From contig OY744472.1 in assembly GCA_963556145.1 (NCBI GenBank), positions 2,294,001 to 2,358,000 on the forward strand: 64,000 nucleotides of DNA. The letters run 5' to 3'. This DNA is from Hygrocybe punicea (taxonomy: Eukaryota; Basidiomycota; Agaricomycetes; Agaricales; Hygrophoraceae). Positions 30,841-41,795 of the stretch are shown here, one piece after another; the first letter of the stretch is position 1, and each line of letters begins with the position of its first letter. The notes under the pieces are model-generated. The model did no database searches. It was not told the DNA's origin and was given only the letters and a program-made list of their open reading frames with translations. The translations under genes were made by a program, and so were the position numbers.

Positions 30841-33115
30841 ACGTGCCCACTGCCCCTCACCCATCTCGCGCTGACCAGAATTCATCAAATAACCCGACGA
30901 CACACTCACACGCACACACAATGCAGCACGACGCACGCACGCACACGCAAGCACACACAATGCAGCACGATGCACGACCGCACACACGGACTTAAACGAC
31001 GCCGTCTCGGTTGGCACTGGCCCATTGGCCAGTCCATTCCGTAGATGGCGTTCGATGGAGGCGTGCAGACGTCGCGACACGGACAGGCCACATCTATTGA
31101 CATGTGCTCGACGTGCGCGACGTCGCTGTGGTAGTCACCGTGGTGACCCGTCGAGTAACGGGTGCAAACCGCACCCATTACCCGTCTGGGTACGGTTTTT
31201 GCGGGTGCGGGTGCAGGTGCGCCGTTTCGGACCCGCGGGTCAACCCATGTCAATCCTTAGTCTCCATAAGTCAAATATGGTATGGCCAAGATTTTACTCA
31301 ACATTTTGAAGGCTAACAATTCCTTCCGCAAGGTTTTTTCGCCACTGCTCAAAGTGAGTCTTTACACGATTATGGCTACTCATCCAAAGAATTTTTTTCT
31401 AGAATAACGAACATCTCCGAGGGGCTCTGATGGTTGGCATTATGCAGGTTGCCAAAGCAAGGTGGTTATCTGGACTCAACAATCTCAATGTCGCCAATTT
31501 CTTCCTGTTGTTTCCTTCTATCTGAATGATGCATATAGGTATATATGTTGGGCCAACCAGGCAAATATTCAATGGCCTGTATGTTTACAAAGGAGGAAAC
31601 AAGGCTGTTATACGAAGAACAACTGAAAAAACTTGTCAGTCTTGGATCGGTTCATGGTAGCTTTATGAGTTAGTGTATTAAAGACTCACCCAGTACTTGC
31701 CTTACAGAAGATCTCCTTCACGTTTGAAGACCTACGTAAATGGTTTAATGGGTATAATTTGGGGGAAGGCATAGAGCTTTATAGTCCCTGGTCCATTGCC
31801 CGGGCACTCGGAGAAAATATGTTAGGTTGTTATTGGATTGAGTCAGGTAAACCTACACTTTTGTTTGTTTTGCCTCACACTTCCTAAATACCATTCCATA
31901 GGCTACGATCAAGTCATTATAACACAAATCCAACACATGCTCAAATTTGATGACCAGTTTCATAAACAATTTGAGAGACTTCTTATGAATAAGCCCCTGA
32001 TACTTGAACTTGATAAATTAATGACATATGCTTCGTTCATTGCATTTCTCACCCTCTTAAAAGGTGAGTGTTAAACGTCAGGTCAGGGTCACCAAAATGT
32101 CGAGGAGACAGTTATGGACCTTGCTTTATTCAGCTGGGTACTTGACAATGTGGAAGGTGATGCATATATTTATGTTTCGAAGACCTCACTCACCCTTTTT
32201 AACCAGGTCGAAACCAAGCATCTACATGATCTTGCAGAAAGTGACATGGAGGCTGACGATACCGATAGCGTCAGCTCCGAAGATGACGGAGATACCCGGA
32301 CCGATAATGGCAAGGATGCTGACATAACCAAGGCCAAGAATGGCAGTGAGCACCACAACAATGACAAACACAGCAAACACAGCAAACACGGCAAACACAG
32401 CAACAGCGACGATGGGTTAAATGGTGACCTCAAGGATTGTATCAGCACCCAGATACCCAACTATGAGATTCAGACCCTATTCCGCCAGTGGCTTCTCAAA
32501 CACTTCATGGATGATGTGAATCACTCAAGCAACATGAAGATGAATTCTAGCTGCATATTTCAGGATATGGTCTTCGGCTCCATGGCCTCATTCGCGAAAG
32601 GATTCTCAAAGCTGGTGTGGCAACATATGCCAACTCAGTTTCTGGGCTGCAAAGAGTTCATGTACCAGGCATACGTATGTGCATTCATCACAGCCGCCAG
32701 CCAAATCGCCTCCTCCGATCAGGAAGATTGGGAGGTCAATGTTGAGCATTGTGCTGGCATTGGCCACCTCAATTTGATCCTGTGTCGTGGTGAGAAAGCA
32801 GTTATTCAAGAGCACAAACAGATGGCGATGTCCGTTAAGGATAAAAGGGATGGTTATGGTAACACACAACACGAGCGACTCAGTAAGGCAGCTGTTAAGG
32901 GATTGAGGCAGATCAAGGTCAAAGGGTATTGTGCACAACTGCCGGATGAAGTCACCAAACTTTGCAAGTTCGGAATTGCGTTTCTTGGCCCGTATTGTGC
33001 GATCGTAGGTCATTCACTTAAGTGGGAACATAATGGGCAGTGGAAAATTGAAAAGGAATACACTGCCAACAGGAATGAGAGGCACCATGACAAGTTGTAT
33101 ACTGTGTGTGCTTGA

Positions 33116-34126
33116 CACTATATATAGTATTGTTGTCATAAGATTGATTATGTTAGTGCTGAAGTGGGACAGGGTTTTCACATAGGGTGGGGTGATGAGC
33201 ACTCATAAGGTAGAGGCCACCCATATCACACCAATGTCACGTGCCAAGCGTGACAGTGTTCTAAATAGGAAAGACAGCTTCGGATAAACTATGGAATTGA
33301 CCTTGTACAACACTGGGGATAAAATTAAGAATTATATACAGTGTTTTGTAGAACAGTTAGGCTAAGACTAGCATTGGGCTTGTGAGAAATGGAAATTACC
33401 ACATACCACATGTATGTTTTTTGTCCTGTGAATGCTGTGTTGTACAGTGGTGGAAACATATGCGCAGGTCGAGTAAGCTCGACCTGTGGAATCAAGCTAT
33501 AGCATTCCCCAATTTGCCTGTACTTGGATTGCAGGCATCTGCATTCAGTGCATCGAACACACTCAATGCACGGAAATATATTAAGTATGTCTTCGTATTA
33601 TACATCTAAGATTCCAACAACTCTAGGATGCTATCCCAGCAGACATAGCAGCCACAACTTGAGCATGCTCAACTCGTGGACCAACAAGCCGTGACTTGAG
33701 CATGCTTGACCTGTGGACATACTGCCAAACATGTCAAGAAAGAAGGACCAAGATAACGAGCTAAGGCCCCCTTCCACATTGGGAGCACGGCAACTGCTGT
33801 AAGCCCAGACTACTTTAGGGCTCTGAACTTAACATGTACCTCAGTTGTTCACATTCACAATGGCTGAGGTATGTCTACTATATTACCCATCTGCATGTAT
33901 TTTACACTTACTCTACACCAGACTTATGTTATAGGTATAAATAATCAGTCATTCACATTCACAATGGCTGAGACTTATGTTATAGTTGTGAAAGGTTATG
34001 AGCCCTGGTCATCTCCAAATGGTCAGGAAACCTCAAATGCAAATGACAACACCACGTCACAGATGCAACTGACTCCTGCTCTTGCATGACGATTGAGCCC
34101 AAGTCGAACCACCGAGTTCAGCACAA
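33116..34126. other. Non-coding region upstream of the copia relic
   Basis: No gene recognised. A short motif (ATTCACAATGGCTGAG) occurs near 33855 and again near 33958, and GAGCATGCT-type repeats lie near 33660-33710. It probably includes the diverged 5' LTR/leader of the copia element, which I could not delimit. Confidence 0.4.
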
Positions 34127-34179
34127 ATGTCAAACGCCACTGTCATCAGCACCAAACTGCCCAACACTGGAAGGACCGT

Positions 34180-34331
34180 TGGACACAGAGAGTGTCCTCG
34201 AGCAGATCACAGGGCTCAGAGGCTAAGACTAAATCTGAATCTCTACTGACTACTAAACAGGGCTATCTACTGGCTCGAACTGTGGGAAAGTCACGTGATC
34301 ACTGGACTAGTGGCCACAATCCACTAGTCCA
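34180..34331 (-). repeat. 152-bp LTR (3' LTR of the minus-oriented element)
   Basis: Differs from the 36588 copy at four positions, all transitions, three of them at CpG. Contains AGTCACGTGATCACT. Confidence 0.85.
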
Positions 34332-34582
34332 TGCACCTCCCTCCAAAATGGCAGCGTCCCTGCTGCCAGCAAAAGAGAAAAGACAAAGAAGGAAAAGGAA
34401 AGGAAAGAAGAGAAGAGAAGAGAAGGGACAAAGATGGGGATGGGGTAAAAGCAGTGACAAAAGATAACCAAATGAATCCAAGACAACTAAAGTCTACCTT
34501 GGTCTCTTCCAACCTAGGGCCTGGAGAGCCCTACTCAAGTCTGAGAGTCGCGGGTCATGATCCCAATCGAGGTAGGTAGGTT

Positions 34583-36353
34583 TCAGGGGTGTTTGGTATA
34601 GTGTGTGGAATGGCCTTGTATTTGACAGACCTCGGGTGAATGTTGACTCGTAAAATCCAGGGTACGGGTGTTGGGGATGGGGTCGTGTACATCATAGCAG
34701 TCGTCGCGTTCGGTGTTGTAGGGTAGTGAAGGGTCGTTGGTTGTTTGAGCAGAGGGCTGAAAGGTTGTGAGGTGGGTATCTGGTTGTGAAAATGGGGTGA
34801 AGTGGGATTGTTGCGGCATCTTCAGCCCAGTCGAATCGCGTAGGTTGTGCTGGCATCGTCGTTGAGGTCAGGCTGCATATACGAACATGGCCGTTCATGG
34901 CCTCCCGTTGGCCTGTCTCATCTCGGTCTGTAACGTTGTTTGTATCTGGGGTTCTCTTGCCCATCTCTGCTCTGCTCACCATCCTCACATCCCCTCTTTT
35001 CATTTTGTCTTCCTTCCTCCCATTCCTCTCGTTCGCATACATGTCAGCTCACGTTTCAACATTGTTTGGCCATGTAGGTTGCATTGGCGACATCTGGACT
35101 GTGACGTCGTGGCTTTGGGCTTGCGTGGGTGTGGACTGGTTGGGCGTTGGTGCTGGTGTGGTGGGATTGTGTGTTGTGATGCGTACAGACGCGTTTCTTG
35201 GCGGGGATGGTGATTCCTCGAGAGGCGGGGCCGTTTGGGCAGGTGTTGGGGCATGGCGCATCTCGCGGTTAACGCTGGGCAGCAGGGGGCGCGATGGGAC
35301 GCACGGGGTTCTTGATGCGTGTGGGTGGGCTGGTACTGCAATACGTGGTGGGCCTGGTGACGTGGCACATTCTGGTGCAGTGGGGGTTGTTCTTGGTGAG
35401 GGTGGGTGTGCTGGGGCATGCTGGGACGCGTTTTCACGTGGAGTGGGATCCGTTTGGGTGCTTGACAATGACGTGGCGCGTTCGGTTGCAGGCGTAGTTG
35501 CTTTTGATGAGGGTGGATGTGTGGGGACTTGCAGGTACTTCATTGTCGTGCTTTTTGGTGGCGCAGCGCTGTCTGTTGTAGCTGCTGACGTTTCTGGCAC
35601 ATGTAGGTGTGGTTGCGGCTCTTCCATCTGCACTGATGTGAATGCAAGGGTGGACGGGGTCGTTTGAGCTAATGCAGAGGTGGTGAATGGTTGGTACTGG
35701 GTTGCCGCCGAATTGGTGGCTGGCGTTTGTGTTGATGCACGTGTGTGGGTAGGCAGTTCTGTTTGGGCTGCCGTAGATGCCCTTGCTGGTGTTGTGTCTG
35801 GCTGTACTGATGTGGATATGCAGGTAGACAGCATCGTTTGAGGTGACATGGAGATGGTGGTGGGGGTCATTGGTGATGCGTCTGTCTGTGTTGACATGGA
35901 AGTCCTGGTGGGTGGCATCATTTGGGTCGATGTGGAGGTACTGGGGGGTCGCTCGCATTGGGCATTCGCCCTCAAATATCCTTCATCGCATCCATCCTGA
36001 TAGCCATTTTTTTGGCCATCTTGGAACCCTTCTGTGTATCCTTTCAAATAGCCATCCTTTCTGCCTGCTTCATATGCATTCTGTCATCTCTTTGCTTCTT
36101 TTTCAGTGTCTTCTGCTGATGTTGCATTTGCGGTGAGCTGTCCCAGACCAAATGCTATGTCGAAGAACTCGGCGAGTGCTGATCTTTTGTCTTCTGTTAT
36201 GAGAAACTCAGTGATGGCAGCTGCACAGATAGTGCCTTTATACTCGTTTGTATGTTCACTGTTGGTGGTAGTAGTGGCCATAGTTCTAGACAATGGCTTG
36301 GCATGTGGTGTGGCTTTCTTCTTCGTGACTTTTTTGTTGCTTGGGCCTGGCAT
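34583..36353 (-). pseudogene. Cargo gene of the 2.56-kb LTR element: Ser/Thr/Pro-rich hypothetical protein
   Basis: ATG 36353 opens MPGPSNKKVTKKKATPHAK, then FLITEDKRSALAEFFDIAFG. TGA at 36084 interrupts a frame that continues QNAYEAGRKDGYLKGYTEGF and DGQKNGYQDGCDEGY (regular G-Y/x-G spacing), followed by about 250 residues of low-complexity STQT/PTTP sequence to 35049. A further frame near 34860-34700 reads TRFDWAEDAATIPLHP. I recognise no catalytic domain. The repeated G-Y pattern and the FDWAEDA segment look conserved, which suggests that this was a real protein family carried by the element. Not Gag by any motif that I can see. Confidence 0.45.
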
Positions 36354-36587
36354 GGTGGAAACGAGGATTGCAAGAGGTAAGAGTGATAAAGCAGAAACAC
36401 AGAGACACAAAAATGTAGGGATGCAAAAACACTGAAACGCTAAGACGCTGGATGCTGAGACGCAGAGGGAAAACGCAGATATGCAGAGGGATGCAAAGAC
36501 ACAAAGATGAAGAAACACAGAGAAAGCAGAGATAAGCAGAGGTCAAGTGGGCATGTTAAAGCTCAGATCTCACTCTCATCACCACGA

Positions 36588-36739
36588 TGGACACGGAGAG
36601 TGTCCTCAAGCAGATCGCAGGGCTCAGAGGCTAAGACTAAATCTGAATCTCTACTGACTACTAAACAGGGCTATCTACTGGCTCGAACTGTGGGAAAGTC
36701 ACGTGATCACTGGACCAGTGGCCACAATCCACTAGTCCA
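36588..36739 (-). repeat. 152-bp LTR (5' LTR of the minus-oriented element)
   Basis: Second terminal repeat of the 2.56-kb element; ends TGGACACGG...TAGTCCA. The sequence just inside (minus sense TCGTGGTGATGAG) would be the primer-binding region. Confidence 0.85.
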
Positions 36740-39700
36740 CCGTCAAACTTCACAATATGGAACATACACATCAAGGGAGCCTTAAGCAAGAAACAGGTCC
36801 TGGGCGTTGTCACCAGCACAGACCCAAAACCGGTGCCTACTGTGCCAAGCACATCAACATCTGCATCGATGGCCTCCACATCCATCTCCAAAACGAGCTA
36901 CAATGACACCTGGGAAGCATGCGACGAGAAAGCCACCGGAATCATAAAACGCTACCTAAGCGACAATCTCCTGCTTAGCATTGGGAGTAAAGCCTCCGCC
37001 AAAGACCTTTATGATGCCATCGTAAAAAGATACAATGAGAAAAATGTGACCACATCGGCATTCCATGCCCTCGTTGACCTCATTTCCATAAAATACAATG
37101 GTCCACCTTCCTCAAAACCATGGCTGAACACACCGCAACATTCCTTGCGAGTAACAGCCAACTCGCAACACTAGGCTATGCATTCCCAGAAGACCTCAGA
37201 TGACAATGACTGGAAAACACTGAAAATGGCCATCATGGGATCAGTACCAGACGGACAGAAGCTGAAGCTGTACACAGTCGAAGCGAAACTAGCAGCACAT
37301 GCTGCAGACACTCAAAAGGTGGGCAATGCTACAAACCAAATGGAAATGCCCACACCAAACATCGAATCAGCCCTCAAGGTATCAAAACCTGAAAAGAAAA
37401 AACTCTTCTGCAAGCTACATGGCTCCTGCGCACACACGACGAAGGACTGCCAAAACCTGAAGGGAATGGAAGGCAAGAAGAAGGGAAGGAGTAAGTGCAA
37501 AAGGGAGTGCAGCAAAGCACACAAAGCAGAGGAGGATGGTACAAGTAGCGACTCCGATAGTGAATCAAGCAATGGGAACAAAGCTCACATAGCAGATGCA
37601 GGAAATGTAATCGTCAATCAACAGAGCTGGTCTCGCATTTACACTTATCTCACGACCAAACCACATCAAAAGAAAGGAAGTATCATCATTGACTGTGGGG
37701 CTACCACCAACATGGTACTGCACCCAGAATGGTTCAACATGCAAACATTCAGGAAATTAGATCCACCTCATCCAGTCCGCTTCAGTTACAACACAACAGC
37801 TGAAGCCACCGGCATCGGTGATGTATGGTTATCAAGCAAAGTAGGAAACATAAGGTACAAAATATGCCTCCAAAACACCCTACTTGTGCCTACATTCTGA
37901 ATCATGCTGGTGTCCATGAGCCAACTTGGCAAGACTGGACATACATCCATATTCGATGAAGAAGGAGGATGCATAACACATGGATGCACCACCATCACGA
38001 CCGCATCACAACAGAAAGGCCTATATCACCTGCAAGTACACCCCCTCAGAACCCCATCAGGTGCCCTCCTGGCCATGGACGTCAACGTCCTACACCACCA
38101 AATGGGACACATTGGCATCCACAGGCTAAAGAAAATAGTGGCAAGAAATCAAATCAAAGACATCGACACACTCACCGGAATCCCCAAATTCTGCGAACCC
38201 TGCATCATGGGTAAAATGAAAAAGCTCCCATTCAAATGAAGTAAAACTCATGCTTGAGGCCCCCTCGACATCATCCACTCCAACGTGGGAGGACCAGTCA
38301 TGCCCACATCATGCAATGGCTACCGCTATTAGGTGATGTTCGTCAACCTGTGGTCCAGACACACATGGGTCCTGTTTGCAAAGAAAAAGTCAGACATCAA
38401 AAAGCTATATGAAATGTGGAAATCAGAGGTTCGAACATTCTTCAAGACTGAAATAGGCACCATTCTTCTCGGTCAAGGCTGGACACGCTTCCTCAGCACA
38501 GACAGCAGTGGCAAATACATCAGAAAGGAGTTCGAGGCCAAACTAAAGACTGAAGGAGTACTCCATCAAACAACAGCACCAGACACACTGGAATCCAACA
38601 GCATCATGGAATGCATAAACCAGACACTGGTCATGAAAACCATCACCATGCTAGCTGCATCCGGACTCCCCAAATCCTTCTGGACATACGCCATGGCCAC
38701 AGCTGCCTACCTCATCGCGCACTCACCAGTGTCTGGCATCAAGGGAGAAGTCCCATATACAAAACTAACAGACTGACCCGTCAATGCCTCACTATTCTGC
38801 CCCTTCAGCTGTGTGGCCTATGCACTCATACACAAGGCACACAGGAAAGGGAAGCTCAACGAGAGAGCCACAAAGTGCATCCTCATCGGGTACCCACTTG
38901 GCAAAAAGGCCTACCTATTACTGGACATCAAAACGAAACAAATATTCACATCCAGACACGTCAAATTTGATGAGAAAGGGACGCCACCCAAGGACCTATG
39001 CACAAGCTTCCCAGACAGGCCCGGGGATCAGTGGGAGGACCTACTTCGAACTCCACACGAGCACGACCAACACAACGATGTAATGCAACACCAACCACAA
39101 CCAACACCAACCACTGATGATGACAATTCCTCCAAAATGGATCCAAATGAATAACCCACAACCATCGGCTCAGTGGGAGACACGAATGAACCAGCACTGC
39201 CAACGTCAAACACACCAGCTCAGACTTGGGGAAATGACATAACTCGTGAAATGGTGTCATGGATCCCACAACCAATGCCAGGACCCAGAATCAAGGTCAA
39301 AAATGCGCCGACTCCACAACCGAAGTGCCCAGTGCCCACACATGAACTGGCAAAAGTGGTGGCAGGAATATGGAGAAGCACACGCACCCAAAACCCAGCC
39401 AACAGAAACACCGACTACAATAAGAAAGTGCAGGAAGAATGGATGCAAAAGCTACATCGAATGCTTGAATGAGAAGCCAGAAGGCTCACAGAATGAAGAG
39501 GAATTGAAACCGAAAAAGACAAACTCAACACACCGGCGCACACCCAAATCAATGAAGGGTATGATGACCTTGCGGACGACGCACACTTTGCTGGCCTAGC
39601 CAACACCAGCCCATTGAACGACGACCTCCCAACATCACTCAACGAAGCACTGAAGTGGCTGGAGAGCACAAAATGGCACAACGCACTACTTGAGGAACTG

Positions 39701-40519
39701 GAAAACCTAAGGTCAAACAATGTCTATGAGGAGATCCCCATCCCAGAGGGAGTCACACCCTTCACGTCCAAAGCAACCATGTGCCTTAAATTCGATGGAA
39801 ATGGAAACGTAACCCGATATAAGGTTAGGATCGTTGCGCGAGGCTTCGCCAAAAAGGGAGGGATAGATTATAACGAGGTCTTCGCCCTGGTAGCAAATTT
39901 GGAATCCGTCCGCATCATCATATTGCTTGCAGCCAAGCATGACCTGGAGCTTGACCAAATGGATGTAACTGGAGCATATCTAAATGGGAAACTGGAGGAA
40001 GAATTATACATGTTACCCCCAGCTGAAGTGAGCATTAAACCCAGACATTGCTGGCGCCTGCTCCACTCCCTCTATGGACTCAAGCAGGCCAGATGTACAT
40101 GGAACAAAATGTTGGATCATAAACTCGGCAAGATGAAATTCACCCATCTAAAGGCTGAAACGTGCCTATATGTCTACAAACACAAAGGAGGCATCTGTTT
40201 CTTAGTTGTATATGTGGACGATCTAGTCCTTGCAGCCACATCTCGAACACTCATGAACAGGGTGAAGGGCTTACTCTTGAACACTTACCAAATGCATGAC
40301 CTCAGCCAGGCAACGTACATCTTAGGAATGCAGATCAAACGAAACTGCAAACTATGCACAATAACCCTGTCCCAACACCAGTACATTGACACAGAACTCA
40401 AATGCTTCAGGATGAAGGACTGCAAGCCAATCTTCACACCCATGGATCCCAAAGCACAACCATCCATGGACGACCCCATAAATAAGTCCGTAGTCAAATC
40501 AATGAGGATGGGAGAATGA

Positions 40520-41795
40520 GAGGTCTCATTTATGAAAAGTGAAAAGAGCTTCAAGTTAAAGAGTAAAGTTGAAATAGACTGCAAAAGCTGTAAAAGATGT
40601 GTAAGATGTCAAGCAGAACAACAGGCCAAAGTGCTACAAAGTACTTTAGGAGCTTTACAAGCAGATATAAAAAGTTTTAAAACACATGGTGGAACTTTAA
40701 CTGGGTTTAAAGTTTTCTTTATTGTAGTCTAATCATGCCCAACATTATGGGTTCAAGACTCGTACAGACTGCACTTGCCCCCACGATCGAGAGCCCTTGC
40801 GCCTCTCCTTTCCTTGAGTGTCACCCCCAGGGTTTCCATCCCTTTTCCCACGTTATGGTTTCAGTTTCATTTCCTTATTTTCTTCGGAGGAGACATTTTC
40901 GCTACCAGCCCTTTTGTCTCCTCTCAAGTATGTTCTTTCTTATTCTTATCTTATCTACAGTGTTGACCCACCCCTTGATACACCCCCACTCCTTGATACA
41001 CTTATAGGAAAACTCACTCAGTTTTCCTCCTATTTCTTAGAAAACTTGTGGCTACCATCTTGTGTATGTTACTGATATGTGTACCAATTTTGACTAGGAT
41101 CTGAGTGGTAGTCATTACACACCAACCATATATACATCTGAAATCAGTCAGATTTGCATGAAATCAACTTTTGTAACCACTCCTGACCCGAAATGGGGCC
41201 CAGAGTGTGTTGTTTTACCACCAAAGACTTATTTGTGACATATTAGTGGCTTAGTTTGTCTCCGGAATTAATAGATTTTATGGAGAATTGACTGAGAAAA
41301 TCTCATGTCTAGATTTTCTGATTTTGGAGTGTGACAGTATGCGACTCAAGGCACATGATACAAGTCATGTTTAACCAAAAAAATGCAAGCCGACTGCCAG
41401 AGGATGTAGACAGTAGCTCCAGCGATGCTTCAGGCTCGGAAAGTGAATGATTTGATGAAATGCGACTTGGATCACCAATAATTTGATAACACAAGTGACA
41501 TGTCACATGTGTCTCAAGGACAGGGTTGGTGTGACAAACAACACTCAATCATGTTGTATAGATAAACTCACATAGAATTGCATGGAAGCTCTCAATATTT
41601 TGGGATAAGCAACTTAAGATACTTTACAACATATCTGGGTACTTGATTTAGAAGTAGATGAGCATTTGAGGGAGAGGGAGCCAAATTTCAAAGTGGTGTC
41701 TCAAGGAGTGGGTCAACACTGTAGTTCCTTCTGATCTCTTGTAGATCTTAGTTTTTTGGTTTCTCGCAATCCAACTTCATTACATCGTCATCCAA
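40520..41795. other. Non-coding region between two retroelement relics
   Basis: No coding frame of quality and no terminal repeats seen. Short frames here (for example around 40735-41075) are low-complexity Ser/Phe/Leu-rich and not gene-like. Confidence 0.5.

Larger units (their letters stand above)
29311..31259. mobile_element. hAT-like non-autonomous element (1,949 bp) inserted in an intron, carrying two further insertions
   Basis: Ends TAAGGATTGACATGGGTT...AACCCATGTCAATCCTTA; TSD GTCTCCAT at 29303-29310 and 31260-31267. Subterminal CGGGT/ACCCG-rich repeats. No transposase. It sits wholly inside an intron of the AAA-ATPase-like gene. It contains the 276-bp MITE and the solo LTR listed below. 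Confidence 0.9.
28628..33115 (+). pseudogene. AAA-ATPase-like protein with PD-(D/E)XK-type C-terminal domain, apparently inactivated
   Basis: Readable order: KGKLVDKSLAIHDFLEDDYP, TGA (28704), PHRSGKTTLLRM (Walker A), intron 28748-28810, SFFECRNPAAVEEHKSLF, VIVLVDECDTPTLY (Walker B-like), FTQ, giant intron 29299-31311, ANNSFRKVFSPLLK, GIMQVAKARWLSGLNN, FEDLRKWFNGYNLGEG, TAA (32072), a His/Lys/Ser-rich linker, then GHLNLILCRGEKAVIQEHK and GIAFLGPYCAIVG, ending at 33115. This matches the fungal AAA-ATPase-like family with a DUF1703-type nuclease-fold tail. Both stops are one C-to-T change from sense (CGA, CAA). The nuclease-fold Asp is Asn here. Known function of the family is poorly defined. 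The exact first exon is unsure. Confidence 0.7.
34180..36739 (-). mobile_element. 2,560-bp LTR element with 152-bp LTRs and a cargo gene, inserted in copia gag
   Basis: Direct terminal repeats at 34180-34331 and 36588-36739 (TGGACAC...CTAGTCCA), 4 differences in 152 bp. TSD CCGT at 34176-34179 and 36740-36743. On the minus strand a purine tract GGAGGGAGGTGCA abuts the 3' LTR, which sets orientation. No protease, RT or integrase is present; the single gene inside is on the element's sense strand. This is a non-autonomous (TRIM/LARD-like) LTR element. Confidence 0.8.
34127..40519 (+). pseudogene. Ty1/copia Gag-Pol relic, interrupted in gag and truncated in RNase H
   Basis: Gag starts MSNATVISTKLP at 34127. 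A 1-bp insertion near 34161 shifts frame into TLEGP. It is then split by the element at 34180-36739 and resumes SNFTIWNIHIKGAL. Later parts: zinc-knuckle region CKLHGSCAHTTKDC, protease IIIDCGATTNMV, GAG pre-integrase LHHQMGHIGIHRLKKI, integrase STDSSGKY...ESNSIMECINQT, and RT with YKVRIVARGFAKKGG, LDQMDVTGAYLNG, LYGLKQARCTW and FLVVYVDDLVLAA. Many stops occur (37171, 37898, 38237, 38774, 39470, 40517); several fit CGA to TGA. It ends abruptly at about 40519 before most of RNase H. No function is expected. Confidence 0.85.

Noticed and set aside
32061..32079. An 18-nt intron (GTGAGT...CAG) restoring the AAA-like frame
   Set aside because: Far too short to be spliced in fungi. A CAA-to-TAA nonsense change explains the stop more simply.
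34897..35667. Plus-strand 256-codon frame (Gly/Val/Trp-rich)
   Set aside because: It is the complement of the low-complexity STQT/PTTP region of the minus-strand cargo gene, which has a better start and ordered N-terminal part.
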